From assembly GCA_004352715.1 (NCBI GenBank), contig SCFE01000005.1:1338395-1402394 (forward strand): 64,000 nucleotides of DNA, in the 5' to 3' direction. Shown here in pieces: positions 15,397 through 27,416 of the stretch. The translations under genes were made by a program, and so were the position numbers. Source of the DNA: Hofstenia miamia (Eukaryota; Xenacoelomorpha; Acoela). How positions within the stretch are numbered: position 1 is the first letter of the stretch; every line of letters begins with the position of its first letter. The notes under the pieces are model-generated. The model saw only the letters and a program-made list of their open reading frames with translations. It had not been told where the DNA came from and did no database searches.

Positions 15397-15577
15397 AATA
15401 TATATATATATATATATNNNNNNNNNNNNNNNNNNNNNNNNNNNNNNNNNNNNNNNNNNNNNNNNNNNNNNNNNNNNNNNNNNNNNNNNNNNNNNNNNNN
15501 NNNNNNNNNNNNNNNNNNNNNNNNNNNNNNNNNNNNNNNNNNNNNNNNNNNNNNNNNNNATATATATATATATATAT
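15397..15577. repeat. (TA)n microsatellite split by 142-N gap
   Basis: TA runs at 15397-15417 and 15560-15577 flank a gap at 15418-15559, followed by a GTGTGTGCG-type transition. Confidence 0.9.
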
Positions 15578-16339
15578 GGGTGTGTGCGTTTGTGTGTATT
15601 CCTATGTTTGCAATCTTTCTGTAACAAAAATGTTTCTAACATGAACTGTCTAAGCTCTTCGCATGAAATTAGATCAAGTACTTCCTGGATACCACAGCTG
15701 AAAAAAATTGATTCCCACAATTGCGACATTAATATTGAAAGTTTATTTTCATTGCATTTTATGCTAAATAATTTTTCTTAATTATTACAATAATGTGACA
15801 AACTCAATAAATTCTTATGAAATTTAAGACACAATTCTATGAGCATCAAAACACTAATAAGAATGCATTGAAACCTTTTCACGAGTATTTTAGCGATAGA
15901 GTCTTCAAAGATAAAAGGTTTGGAATTGCATCACTGACAGCATTTCACCTTCTCAGATGGAACTAGCGTTTTATTTCAATATTTTGTTAATGCTTGATAT
16001 TATTTATATGAATAAAAGGTCTTATTTTTTATTTAATTTAAAGATGGTCTTTCTTTTTTATTTTTTTCATATCACTAAGTCATGTTTCATCATATTATTT
16101 ATTTTATAAGCAGCTATTTTGATTTCATATTTTAATAACAATTCCATCAACTTCTCTAAATTTTGAGAAGTAATATAAAGTACTACAGTCCGACACACAA
16201 AATTTAGTACAATAGATTTACAAATTATTCTACCTAAAATGCACACCACGCGGAAGTTTGAAAACTACACACTTGAATCTTCAAACTGGATATTTCACTT
16301 AGTTTTGAAGCATACTTGGTTCAATCTATGATCATGTTT
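15578..16339. other. Unassigned AT-rich DNA
   Basis: No recognisable feature. Confidence 0.5.
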
Positions 16340-16760
16340 TACCAATTATTTTCTTAAGATATTGGTTATTCTTTGGGAGCTGATTCTGAGCTTTACACCT
16401 AATTATAGCCCAGAGGTTTTCTATGGAGTTGCAGTTCACACTTTAATCAACCTATTCTGGACTTTAAGTCCGGAGTTCTCCTTTCTATATATGATCCTGG
16501 ACTGATCTATTGCAAGGCGGCCTTCGTTTTGGAATATACCAAAATTTCCGATAAGTTGACTTGAAAGAGATATCTTTTTCTCAAAGAACTTTTGCATTTC
16601 TGGGTGAATTCATCTTCTCATTATGTTCAAGAAAGCGGAGCTTCCCAGCCTCTTTGTAGGAAAAACACTCCCAAAAAGTAGCCTTAGGTCCATGTTTCAA
16701 AGAGACTCATGTGTATTGCGGCAAGAATTGTTGGTATTTAGTACAGAAGACACTCACTTT
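16340..16760 (-). pseudogene. Tc1-like transposase relic
   Basis: Tc1 transposases cut and paste their own element in the nucleus using a DDE catalytic triad. Minus-strand translation in shifting frames gives KHGPKATFW, SYKEAGKLRFLEHNEKMNSP and NSIENLWAIIRCKAQNQ. These correspond in order to the Tc1 segment around the (M)VWG..SY.G.G.L motif and to the PIENLW motif carrying the catalytic Glu. The expected Asp-Gly/Asn-x-P-x-His-Thr block between them is not readable. Several frameshifts and stops make this a dead fragment. I found no terminal repeats. The family call rests on motif order and is fairly secure; the boundaries are approximate. Confidence 0.65.
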
Positions 16761-16956
16761 TTAAGCATTGTTGAATAACTGAATACTGATTTCATTTCAT
16801 CATTCTATACAATTTTCTTCCTGAAAAAATGCGGTTTGAAGTTTCTTCGCTTCGCCCAAATCAACCTCTTCAAGCATTGAAAAAATGTAACTGCTGGTTT
16901 CATTATTGCAATAAACTGACGGATACCAGAACTTGGTAAACATTTTTGTACTTGGG

Positions 16957-17900
16957 GTGACCAGAAAGTTCCGGGAATCATAAAAACATGAAAAATCCAA
17001 GAGCGTATTTTACTAATACAAACAATATCAAACAACATAGTTACCACAAGAAGTAATTACGAGTTTACAATGTTCATAAAGAGCCAAAAGTTCTTTGCGG
17101 TACTTCTCTTCTGACACGTGTCGTAGTTCCTGCACCGAACGTTGAAGCACCTCTTGGCCATGGGAAAAACGTTGTCCTCGAAACGAATTTTTCAAATGCT
17201 TGAACACCCACCGGTCACATTGGTTCATATCTGGGCTGTATGCACTTTGTCGGATGAGAGTGACACCTCGTCTGTCAAAGAATTCCTTTGTCTGTTTTGA
17301 AGTGTGTGGACGAGCGTTGTCGGGTTGCCACAACAATCCCTTCAACAGCTTGGGGTGTTGCCGTACATGTCGCCATTTTTCTCCAGTTGACCAGACATAA
17401 TCAATATAACGTTCAGAAGCCACTGTTTCTCCCGGAGAACAGACGTCAGCGCTTATCTTCCTATCACCAGTGAAGGCCAGTAACAATAAGGTCTTTTTGT
17501 TTGTTAACTTTGGTCGGACGACAGTGAGTTTGGGTGTTCAGGTCTACGCCAAGCCATGTTCTGTTGCTTTGTAGGAGCTGTTTCAAACAAAAACCAACTC
17601 TCATCCTCGGTTGCCCAGTGGTGTAACAAGTAATCCAAGGAATGATTATCAAATAATGCGATGAAGTTGGTAGCACATGCTAACCTGTCAAGTTTGTTTG
17701 CCGCAGAGAGATGATGAGGGACCCAAGTTGAGCAGATTTTTTTCAAACCCAGGTGTTGAGTTAAGATAACTCTGATAGATTCTCGGGGCCCCATATATAC
17801 ACATTTTCAACATCTGAAGACATTGCCTTTAAAACGAAGAGCAATTCGACCAGTGCTTGGAAGGGAATTTATGCGTATTTTACCGACAATCGTAGGAGAC
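16957..17900 (-). pseudogene. mariner-family transposase relic (DD34D)
   Basis: Two minus-strand frames, 17794-17504 and 17486-17028, form one interrupted mariner transposase. The first contains LTQHLGLKKICSTWVPHHL, the conserved block before the catalytic core, and TEDESWF with the first catalytic Asp. The second contains DNARPHTSKQTKEFF (second Asp) and YSPDMNQCDRWVF (third Asp). I count 34 residues between the last two, the DD34D spacing of true mariners. A frameshift near 17490-17505 separates the halves; reading across it changes frame at the LSSDQ/RPKLTNKK junction. The N-terminal DNA-binding region beyond about 17800 is not clearly readable. At 16957-16980 the sequence GTGACCAGAAAGTTCCGGG resembles mariner-type terminal sequence and may mark the 3' end. 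An inactive copy. Confidence 0.88.
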
Positions 17901-17936
17901 ATCCAAGCAGTAAGGTATTTATCCATAAGTGATTTT

Positions 17937-18329
17937 TTATTGTATTGTGTTGTATCCACGCTTTACTTCCTGTACACAGCACAAAGTACCATGTAAAAAG
18001 GAAATTTGGAAAATTTCACTAGAAACATTACTATAGGAACCGTGGGAGAGTTCCATTATTAATATATTTAAGTGCTGCTGGCAGAAAGGTTTTGCTGCGT
18101 TGTACATCTTTTTCCTATCTAGAATAACTTTAGTCCGAGTATTGTGTTTAGAGAACTTCATTCTTTCATGTATGGGATGATTATTATCATTGTAAATTTT
18201 CCAGGCGTATTGTTTAAACGTTTCGTTGAAAGTACAGTTAATACTTTCAATAAGCTCGTTTTTACTAATTGTAGACAATTTGGAAAACAATTTGGGCGGT
18301 TTCTTTCCGAATTTAATACAGTACGGCAT
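17937..18329 (-). CDS. Unrecognised 130-codon open frame
   Basis: An open minus-strand frame upstream of the mariner relic. The peptide is Lys/Asn-rich (for example HERMKFSKHNTRTKVILDRK) with no signal peptide, membrane segment or domain that I know. It is one of the longer gap-free frames in the window, but AT-rich random sequence can give this length, and no promoter, splice or polyadenylation context supports a gene. It may be an uncharacterised transposon-borne frame or chance. Confidence 0.12.
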   Translation of the reverse strand: MPYCIKFGKKPPKLFSKLSTISKNELIESINCTFNETFKQYAWKIYNDNNHPIHERMKFSKHNTRTKVILDRKKMYNAAKPFCQQHLNILIMELSHGSYSNVSSEIFQISFLHGTLCCVQEVKRGYNTIQ

Positions 18330-18899
18330 ACTAGTGTTAGTGACAAGCCAAAGATGGGATCAACAACGTTTATAATGTCAAATGTAATGCAAGAGAATAA
18401 ATCAAGCTTACGATTTCGCAGTCTTTGTATATGGTAAAAGTGATTACAGGGTGAAGACTTGCTATTCTTGTGAACTTTGTTAAGATTCTGGTGAACTTTG
18501 TGTAAGCTTTGAAAATTGTATGCTGTAATAGCTAGTGTTTGAGCAATACCAGTGAGGAGCGATGCAATATATATATATATAATATTTAATAGAAGAATCT
18601 TTTACAGACTGATAACTTAAATCATAAGGAATTTGTATAGCTGAAGTTAAATTGGGAATTTGGACTATGCTGGCATTTTGCTATCATAAAAAATTATTGC
18701 AATGCGTTTTTATTTCACACCCTAAGTTATGGCAGATGTTAAAGCCTTTTTTAATATAAATATACTGAGAATTTTAATGTCACTCAAGATCAACTAGATG
18801 TGCGGCTTCATTTGAATGCATACTTATGCAAAGTCTTGCAACATTCTTAATCTGCGGGTCAAATACGGTAATTTGCTCATTTATTTTGAAATTTTCCCA
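18330..18899. other. Unassigned AT-rich DNA
   Basis: Contains a short TA run at 18566-18582; otherwise nothing recognised. Confidence 0.5.
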
Positions 18900-19381
18900 G
18901 GTGTCACTGGGTCACCGGTTCTAATCTCGTCCATTTTGCATAGGTCAGAGGTTCACTTTTTTGTGACCCAGTTTCAATTGTGATTGCATCTAATCCATTC
19001 TTCACTAGACCTCCGGTTTTTTCATGCTTCATCAGACAGGAGCAAAACGCTATATCAAATTGCCCAATTTGCGATAAAGAATGAATTTTTTTATAGAGAA
19101 GTTTAGATATATATTTATTTTTAATATTAATTAGAATGGAACAACATTGGCGAAATTTTGAAAAATTCGAATTTTGAAAAAGATTTATATTCTCTCCATA
19201 TGTAATGCTCAAGTATTTATAAAGTTTTGAGCCCATGGAAGCAACAAAAAACATTAAGTGCTTCTTCGTAGGTGCAAATATATCCCAAACCCATTGAGAC
19301 GTGCCGTGCGCAAAGTCAGCAGGCATCTATGGGATAGAGGCGGATCGCGCATTTAGAGCGAAAAAGAAGAAAGAGTCATAA
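18900..19381 (+). pseudogene. Copy A of an unidentified duplicated coding-like sequence
   Basis: This segment is homologous to 53785-54241, which is in the opposite orientation. The best-matching frame on + starts near 19241 and reads ATKNIKCFFVGANISQTH, a stop, then DVPCAKSAGIYGIEADRAFR and a basic tail ending KKKKES before a TAA at 19379. Copy B gives ATKKFEYFLCAKISQTHCDM and ends RRLRAEKKQKSFF. Nucleotide similarity is also clear over the stretch containing ATATCCCAAACCCATTG. Similarity preserved at protein level and a shared basic C-terminus suggest an old gene or transposon-encoded protein, now broken here by an in-frame TGA. I do not recognise the family. Confidence 0.45.
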
Positions 19382-20417
19382 GCGTTTAAAAAATTGCTAT
19401 ATGATCATTAAATATTTTCAAAAATCCCTGCAGTTTAAGGTTAAAATTTATGTTATTCATATTTTCATCAATTAAAATTTATAAATTATTTAAATGGCAA
19501 ATATGTTTACTAAATTTGTTGTTTATTGATGCATATGGAAGTAGAAAAAGTGAATTGCTTTCTGCATTTGATAAATCGAACACAAAAGCAAATAAATATA
19601 GATGAGACAATATTGCGATTAACGCAAGGAAAATTGCGTCATCCAATTAAATTATATCGCTAAAATTTGGTGATCCCGAAACTAATGGCTAACACAATCA
19701 AATCCAGACGCTGCATGGGTGCCAGTAATAGGTCTGTCTCAACATTGGTTCCATTTCTTCCCTCTGATGCAACACTTTTCAGACATTTCTCGTATTTAAA
19801 TATAAATCGTAGGGCCTAAAGCTAAATAGAGTTCCGAGATCATTAAATTCCTTCTAACTCTAAATAAATGAAGTATATTTAAACGAATCATGTCGTATGA
19901 AGGGAAATGCGATCAATTTTACACCAGACTACTCCAAGTCAAAATTGAGTCTCAATTAATCAAATTTTGTTTTAATTATAGACAACTTAAATATATTTAG
20001 CTTTGAAAGATTCATAAGTGATGATTTTTAAACCCTTTTGTACTTTACATTTTAGGAAATTCAAAATTTTGTCAATAAAATTGGCTTTCATCACAACATA
20101 AAACAAATTATAAATTTGAGACAAGAAAACTAATGACGTTGCAGATGATAAATAACATATTCTGGTTTGAGAATTGTACAATACATGAGGAAAATTGTAG
20201 AGGTATATGAATTATGAACAAGTGTTCATGTTATGAAAGCTTCAACCGAATTGTTTTCAATAATTTTATTTTCTTATTTTTTGGTGTTGTGCGAAATATT
20301 TGGAAACAAATTTTTAATATTCAAATTAAATTGTAAAATTTTGAGAAACTTAGAAAATAATAATCTTTAATCACTAGAATGAAACAGTTGTTGAGAAAAT
20401 TTGATATATTTATTACT
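19382..20417. other. Unassigned AT-rich DNA
   Basis: No gene or repeat boundary recognised. Confidence 0.5.
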
Positions 20418-21007
20418 ATCATATTTTAGGGTAGGGCCCGTGCCCGTCCCGTAGCCCGCACCTATAAAAATATGCCCGTTGATTTGTCCGTGTCCGCATT
20501 CCAAGCCCGATATGCCCGTAGTTAAATTTTATTTTAAAATTGCTTAATGCAAAAAGAAAACCTTCAACTGTGCTATTAAAAAGAAACATACTTAAACTGA
20601 TTGCCATCAATCCAGTTTACATCAATAAGAAAATTAAGTTTTTGTTGAAGTAACAGAGGCTTAATTTTACAACTGTAAAGTCATAATTAAGTCCCGGTTT
20701 TTCGCAGATTAATCAACAAGATTTGTCAATCATTGAGAAAGCGTGCTTCAAACATCATAGCCATAATCAGGGATATCATTTATATGCTTAAGTTATAAAG
20801 CAGACTTTTAAGCATATTTGGACACAGGTTTCTTTAGCGTGTATTCCATGCAATTGATTTTAATGCTCTAAATGTTCCTATATAGAAAAATGTTCATATA
20901 TTCATATCACATTGAAGCACCACAACAACTTTCATGATTTTAGATCACTTGAAGCAACATTTAGGTGCCTATTGTCATAAAGGTGTATACCAATTGAATA
21001 TCTGTTC

Positions 21008-21448
21008 TAGAGATGAGCGCAGTACAGGTTTCTTAAAATTATTGCCACCGCAGAGAAAAAAGCTTCAATCCAAACAACCGCAATGTCTGTTTTTTACCGC
21101 AATAAATGAAATTTTACCGCGGTATACCGCAACAATGGCTACTTTTATCTTCGTAAGAAAACATTCATATTTCTGAATTATTTTTTTAGTACTAAGGATC
21201 ATTCGTAGAAAAGTTTAGAGACAATTTCTTAGGTATTTTGTGATTTCATTCAATATTATTAGAGTAGTATCAAATTTTCAATAAAATATCTAAAAATTAC
21301 TTTTAATATTTTGTATGTGACATCTCTTAGTTTTGCTTCAGAAACAATTTTTTGAGAAATACTTAGAGATTTTAAATCTTAAGACAAAACACGTTTTAAT
21401 TCTACCGTCAACCACCTTACCGTTATTACCGCACCACACTCATCTCTA
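21008..21448. mobile_element. hAT MITE nested in the 20426-22035 element
   Basis: The left end is TAGAGATGAGCGCAGTAC and the reverse complement of the right end is TAGAGATGAGTGTGGTGC. The flanks are a perfect 8-bp duplication ATCTGTTC (21000-21007 and 21449-21456). Repeated ACCGC/GCGGTA words lie just inside both ends. The element is 441 bp with no coding capacity. It must have inserted after the outer element. Confidence 0.9.
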
Positions 21449-21824
21449 ATCTGTTCTCCTCAATGTAGTTCTTATTTATGTTTTAAAAAACATTTTCAAA
21501 ATTTCGGTGCGTTTCTTTGTGAAGCATATTTCAGGATATAAATCCGGGCGCTGAATATAATTGAAACACATCAAACAGTATAAAAATGATTAAATAGAAA
21601 CTACACTGCACTGCTGGTATGACATTGTAAAATAAGTAAATTACATTAATTCATTTTCTGAAGTTATAACTCACGCTTCTTACGTTACAATATAATGTAC
21701 ATAAGTACTATGTTATTATTAAAGCTATATCAGATGACAGTGAAATGGAATTCTTTAAAATGTAGTTAATTGTATGTACTATGTTGTAATTTCCATGATA
21801 AATCTACATGAAGGTGTGTGTTGC

Positions 21825-21827
<3 letters not shown>

Positions 21828-21862
<35 letters not shown>
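21828..21862. repeat. (TA)n microsatellite
   Basis: A TA run within the outer hAT element, followed by ACACACATAG. Confidence 0.95.
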
Positions 21863-21870
<8 letters not shown>

Positions 21871-22043
21871 GATGTAAAGAATAGACCTATTGTACATCAA
21901 AAAAATGATTTTAAGATTTTAGATCCTCGAATAACAACAAACATTCATGCAGAGCCCGTATGCCCGGCCTGTGCTCGTAGTATAGAAACCCGTGCCCGTA
22001 CACTTTTGTCAGTGCCCGTTACGGCCCTACCCCAGATCATATT

Positions 22044-23327
22044 ATATGGAAAACGAATTTCCAAAAATATTGGCTATTAAATTGCACTTCAGAATGAAAA
22101 TTTTTCAAAAAAATTGAAATGCATGTTGCAAGAAATATGAAAATATGCAAAAATTCCATTGCAATGGATCATAATACGCCAAATATAATACTATTATGTC
22201 TCATTGTAATCTAAGACCATTCTTAATCCTATTTCTCTTGGGAATTTTTCAAAATTTGGATAGTTTCTTCAAAAAAATTTAGCTCATAACTCACGAAATA
22301 AGAAAAATTTTTATAATCTAAGTACATTAAAATTTTCAATTATTTCTTTTACGTCTTTAATTTAAGTCTGGTTGAGAAATCTCTGTACCTACGGTGTGAG
22401 GACACCTAACTTCGCGAAAGACACTTCTGCATTAAAAAAATTTGAATGTCTTACAAAATTTACTAAATTTATGATCCTTGACAAAATGCATAAATGCTTA
22501 CATCTCAAAGAATTAATAGATACCCAAAATCTGAGTCTCCTATTTCTTTTCGCCCTTTCCCATTAAAATTCAGTAGATCGAGGTTATGTAAAGAAATGAT
22601 AAATTTAGTTGTGGCTTGACACCTTTAGTTACACCAATGTTAGATAGGAAGAGATTTTCAACATTTCTGAAAGAATTGGAATTTTCAAGGAAAAATAGCA
22701 CATCTTTTGAACTACTAAGGGCACAACAATACACTTGCTGCAAATTTTCAAAATAACATTCAATGATATGTCCAATTTTCACTATTACCAAATTTTATTA
22801 TAGACTTAGAGAAAACTAATTGAAAATGTGGAAAAACTAAATTTCTAGTATCGCAGAATTCTACTTAGATTAATTTGCATAAATATAAACTGATTACGGG
22901 ATGTATAGTAAAAAAAGCATACGTATGTTAGATTGATAATACTTCTTCAGCTATAGATCCACATCAACTAATCAGGTGATCGTAATTGAGATAGGTTTAG
23001 ACAGCGTTCAGACTTTTGACTTTGCAGAGATCTGTCAACTAAGAGATGTCAGTTAGCTTGAGCACCCATGAGTTTGCTTAGGCATATGCTTGGATTTTTG
23101 CTATGTTTATGGACCTTTACTTAGCTGGGTCTTAATAAATTTAGCCTAATTGGAATTTGTGGGTTTATGTTTTAGGAAAATCTTTGATCTTGTGCATTTT
23201 TTACTTTTTTGCATTTGAACATATGAACTTACCTTTTTTGATAAAGATGTAGATTTAACTAAGAGTTTTGGCTTTGTATTAAACATAAAGGACATAAGGG
23301 TATTTAGGGCATATCTGTATTAAGTTT
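22044..23327. other. Unassigned AT-rich DNA
   Basis: No gene recognised. Confidence 0.5.
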
Positions 23328-23462
23328 CAGTGGCGTATGCAAGGGGGACATGCTGGAATGTCCCCCGTCAGATTTTCAAAAATGATTTTGACTGGCTAAA
23401 TCAATAACTTTTCGGTAAAAAAAATCCAAAATTTAAAATCTTAAGTTTTCAAAATTTTTGTG
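23328..23462. mobile_element. hAT MITE, copy 3, reverse orientation, truncated
   Basis: It begins CAGTGGCGTATGCAAGGGGG, the right-end terminal repeat of the family, and continues with the reverse complement of the family interior (for example GTCAGATTTTCAAAAATGAT). Similarity ends near 23462, so the opposite end and the second target duplication are missing. Confidence 0.8.
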
Positions 23463-24599
23463 CCAATTACTTATAAAGCATAAATACACACCTCTAACCT
23501 GTGGTATGGTTAGCAGATAGATTATTGAGATTTTATTGAGATATGTCTATCAGTGTCAATGCACGATAGAACTTTGGGTAATTTTTCTTCATGAGCGAGG
23601 CTGAATCATAATGACTTCATTGGTTGATATAGTCTTGCATTGCACAATCATTTGATTAATCATTACAAAAAGAAGCTCTTCCTGAACACACATGCATGCT
23701 AGGCTTGAGCTAATCTAATGCCTAACAGGAATTTATGTTGCCGTGGAAGTCATAAATATATTTGTCTTTTATGACAGAAATTATTTTTGTAACATTAAGG
23801 CTATTCAACACAAATTCTTGTTTTTATGTTGATATATAAATGGTCCTAATCTTTATACACATCGTTGCTTGTAAGATGAGGCTGAGGTATTATTTGATAT
23901 ATATTTTAGAAATATGACACATTTCAATTATGGCTATTTTACAATTGAAAAATTAGATTTTTTGAAAATGCCTCTCTAACCTATGGATTAGCAATTAGTG
24001 TACATTTTAATAGGTACAATGCTTCCCTCATCAAAGGATATGATATGCCCCCATTACAATAAATGCAGCTGTCGTGGCAGAGAAATAATTGATTTATTCA
24101 GAAATATTGTTTTAAATAGAATTTAGGAGCAATTGTTTTTTTGATTCGGTGAAAATAATTTCTGAAAGCGATATTCTAATGTATATTAATTGTTCTAATG
24201 ATTCTATAATGAATGCATTCACTATCACTATTCAAGTATAGCTAATACTACTGCTTTCAAAAAGCTTTGCAAGTAGTGTGCTAACTATTTCTCTGATTTG
24301 TTGTAAATGAATCAAACGTGGCATGCTTGCAGGCATATCTAAAGGGCACCTTACTATCCTTGCTAGAAAAATTGGATTGTTGAGGAGTTTTGTTTCTCAT
24401 TATTTTTTGTTGGGTTGCATGATAGGAAAATGATCAATGTGCAATTTGTAGATCACATAATAACGTAACCAACCAAGGTAATTAAATTTGCCTGTTTAAG
24501 ATAACGCAAAATACATATTTATGCTCGTGGGTGATGCTGATGCCGAACGAACAAGACACAGTTGAATTTCTACATCACAACGTCATTCATGATTCTAGT
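23463..24599. other. Unassigned AT-rich DNA
   Basis: No feature recognised. Confidence 0.5.
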
Positions 24600-25258
24600 T
24601 TTTTGCACAGCATTAGGCATGGAAGTGGCCGTCCTGTGCAAATTTCGGGTCATGAAAAGCACAGATTGACAAACTTAGCTTTGAAAAATCTCATTGTTTT
24701 TTAAGGACGAGACATAGATCAAAGCACACAGAAAGGACTGGAATTTCAGTTCACCATTCAACAGTAAAGGCTTGGTGTAGCAGTCAACAAGAAAGACTTA
24801 TGAAAAGGTCAACAAAATTCCGTTCAAAAGTTATGGTTTGGAGTGCACTGTCATATTGGGATTATATTTGAAAATTATCACCGAAACTGTATTGGAGTTC
24901 GTTCCATATGCAAATGCTTTGTACCCCAACGGCTAGATATTGGATTAAGATGGGCAACTCGTCAAGCCTCCCGTGAAACAAAAAATTTAATGTCTGAAAA
25001 CGACGTTCAAATTCTGCAGTAGTGATCAAATTCTCCACAGATATCAATCCAATGGAAAACGTGTGGACAATCCCCAAGAACTTCGTGAAAAAGAAAAATC
25101 CACTTACGAAGACGACATTGGTGGAAAAAATCCAAGAATCGCAACATGAAATTTCGTTGTCCATATATAAAAATTTGATTACCCGTATTTTTCTGCGTTT
25201 ATTCAAGTACTTAGGAAACAATTTAAAATTTGAAAAAACTTCGGCCATGGGTTTATAG
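24600..25258 (+). pseudogene. Tc1-like transposase relic
   Basis: Plus-strand frames give the Tc1 sequence order: RHGSGRPVQISGHEKHRLTN (end of the helix-turn-helix region and the GRP(R/K) AT-hook-like motif), SRETKNLMSENDVQIL (the HTS.E....L..N.V.VL segment after the second catalytic Asp), and TDINPMENVWTIPKNFVKKK (the SPDLNPIENVW motif with the catalytic Glu) in the open frame 25022-25258. Several stops and frameshifts separate them and the middle third is badly eroded. Terminal repeats are not identifiable. It lies tail to tail with the mariner relic that follows. Confidence 0.8.
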
Positions 25259-25309
25259 CCTATTCATTTTGCTATTACTCCCACTTTTCAGATTATAAAT
25301 CCAATTGTT

Positions 25310-25720
25310 TGTAAATCAAATTTTCCTGGGTCCCATTTTTCGCAGCAAGGTAAATCATATGCTGCGCATTATTTTTCATTAAAGTTTCATTATTGACTTC
25401 ATACAAATATAATTTTCATCACCCAAAGTTGTAAGAATGTTGAGTATTTCGCGAGCAGGTTCCACTAGCTGTAACTTGTGCTATGCAATTAGTGAATAAG
25501 GAACCCAACTAGAGTAGACACATTGTAGAAGGAGAGCATCTGTGAGAATTGTGTGAGACATCCCAATGCTGACATCAATCAATTCTGATATATCATGAAC
25601 ATGATAAGAAAGACAATAATGTATGAATTCTTTCACTTTGTCAATATTTGTTACAAACGAAGTTGTTGAACAAATTTTAGCTGTTCCTTGCAGCATGTCC
25701 AAATGACAAATTGACTTCAT
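25310..25720 (-). pseudogene. mariner transposase relic, N-terminal half
   Basis: The minus frame 25720-25481 contains HDISELIDVSIGMSHTILTD followed by CVYSSWVPYSL. This matches the conserved mariner block in which a helix-turn-helix (ISYGS..IL...L....V...WVP..L) ends just before the catalytic core. Continuing downstream on the minus strand in a broken frame, HKLQLVEPAREIL and LGDENYI correspond to the Q...RVE..RE segment and the TGDE first-Asp motif. Nothing resembling the second or third catalytic residues is seen, so the copy is truncated as well as frameshifted. The adjacent frame 25953-25717 may be its eroded 5' part. Confidence 0.7.
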
Positions 25721-25760
25721 TCTAAATTTGCAACACTATTTACAAATTGATCTGCATCCT

Positions 25761-27106
25761 CTTGTAGATTGCTGCCATCTCGAAATAAATTGAAATGAAT
25801 GGATGTAGAACTATATTTTTCCCCGTTTCCACTCCATGAATGAGTAGAATTTGTGCATTTTTTGGTTGTCTCCATTATGGAAAGGCAATCCGCAGCGTGC
25901 GATATAACACAGCGGAGAAAAGACAGTGCTGCATGACAATTGATAAAAAACAAAAATTATTAGGTGCATTTACATTTGCAACACATCCATGTACATCTAT
26001 CCAATAGTTCTAAAACGGAATCACCATCGAAATCGATTACTATTCATGAAGATTTCCGAACAGTATTATGACACTACGGTACTGCCAAAATTATAAGAAT
26101 ATAATGTTGAAGTATTAATGTTACTCATCTTGAATTTCTCAAATAGATTTATCAGGATTAAACTGAATTTAAATTTTATTCGGATTCATCCCAATTTATC
26201 TTGGCCTGATTATATTGGCCGGCCTCACCTATAGTACTCATTTCCTTTTTTAATAGTCTGCATTATCATGTCAGAACGGAAATTTACAAAAGAAAGAGTA
26301 TCCGAAGAATTCATTCATTTTACAAATTGAGCTTAAATTCTGAGTAATCGTTATTATTTAAAAAGAAGATAATTACAGTTTATAAATGGTATCAAAAGAA
26401 CCATGTTGAAAATAAGGGATGTCATAATCCCTGAATTTTATCAAAAATAAATGTACTTGGCACTTAACAAGTGCATTATTAGATTGAACCAATATGCACT
26501 TATTGCACTTAGTGGATGAATCCAAAAATTTTAGGTCTAAGAAATTTGGCTACCCAGAAGACAAGAAATAATTAAAAATCTAAATAAATAAGATGATTAT
26601 GACACATTAATGAAATTGTTTACAATAATTGGGAATGCTAAAAACTACAAGTATTTTGAGACATAGTGTCGATGTGTATTTTCGAGAATTAATAAATATA
26701 CCTTCCAAGATTATTGGGGATATGCTGCACTTGAAGTATCTCCGGCAAAAAGAGAGTGACAATAGTTTAATAATGGATTATGGCTAAAGATAGTAGCGAG
26801 TAATAAATGCACTTCCGGTGATGCGAAAGTCTTCAATCAACTTAATTAGCGTTTCCGTTGAGTTTTTTTGATGCCAACCAAATTAATGCTTTACGCCACT
26901 AGATTTGTCTGTTGACTGGTACTGTTTGTTGATTAGACATTTCGCAATTCGGTAGAATTTAAAAGCTTGATACCATTTGCTTTTCTTTTATTAACAATAT
27001 TTTTCGGGCATATGTTATCAATGGAAAAGAGGCGAAAATTTCCCTTGAGAATATATAATATTATAATAATGTCACTACAATCAGGTTTAAATGAATGCCT
27101 TTAGGG
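25761..27106. other. Unassigned AT-rich DNA
   Basis: No gene recognised beyond the possible mariner 5' remnant near 25760-25953. Confidence 0.45.
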
Positions 27107-27114
27107 TTATACTA

Positions 27115-27416
27115 CAGAGATGGACAAATGCCGAGTAAATAATTGAAAAGCTTAGCGAGCCAAAGACATTCCCTTAAATATCTGTTTGGGCAAAATATTT
27201 TGAATGTTGTAAAATATTATTATAATTGTAAAAAAAACAGTTAGTTGAAGATAGATTATTGTAATGTTTGGAAAACGAATTTTTTAAAAGTTTTGTAACA
27301 TATTTTTTCATAAATTTAGACGAAATTCTGCAAGACGGCTAAAATAATTCGCAGCAAGTTCATCACTGAGGTGTATCTGAAAATTTTACTGCTGAGAATG
27401 ACATTTCTTATCTCTG
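27115..27416. mobile_element. Weak hAT-like MITE candidate
   Basis: The left end is CAGAGATGGACAAATGCC; the reverse complement of the right end is CAGAGATAAGAAATGTC. The ends agree at CAGAGAT and AAATGYC, but the flanking 8-mers (TTATACTA and CACCTAGC) do not match. Listed because the left end shares the GATGGACA core with the termini at 11537 and 43780. Confidence 0.25.

Larger units (their letters stand above)
20426..22035. mobile_element. Non-autonomous hAT element with GCCCGT arrays and 8-bp TSD
   Basis: The left end is TTAGGGTAGGGCCCGTGCCC and the reverse complement of the right end is CTGGGGTAGGGCCGTAACGG. The perfect 8-bp direct repeat ATCATATT flanks the element (20418-20425 and 22036-22043). 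Each end carries an array of GCCCGT words (about 20437-20520 and 21955-22025), like the subterminal transposase-binding repeats of many hAT elements. The interior is AT-rich without a transposase, contains a (TA)n tract, and has been invaded by a second MITE at 21008-21448. The 1.6-kb length includes that insertion. Confidence 0.85.

Noticed and set aside
17200-17400. Plus-strand open frames over the mariner relic
   Set aside because: Antisense shadows of the transposase frame on the minus strand.
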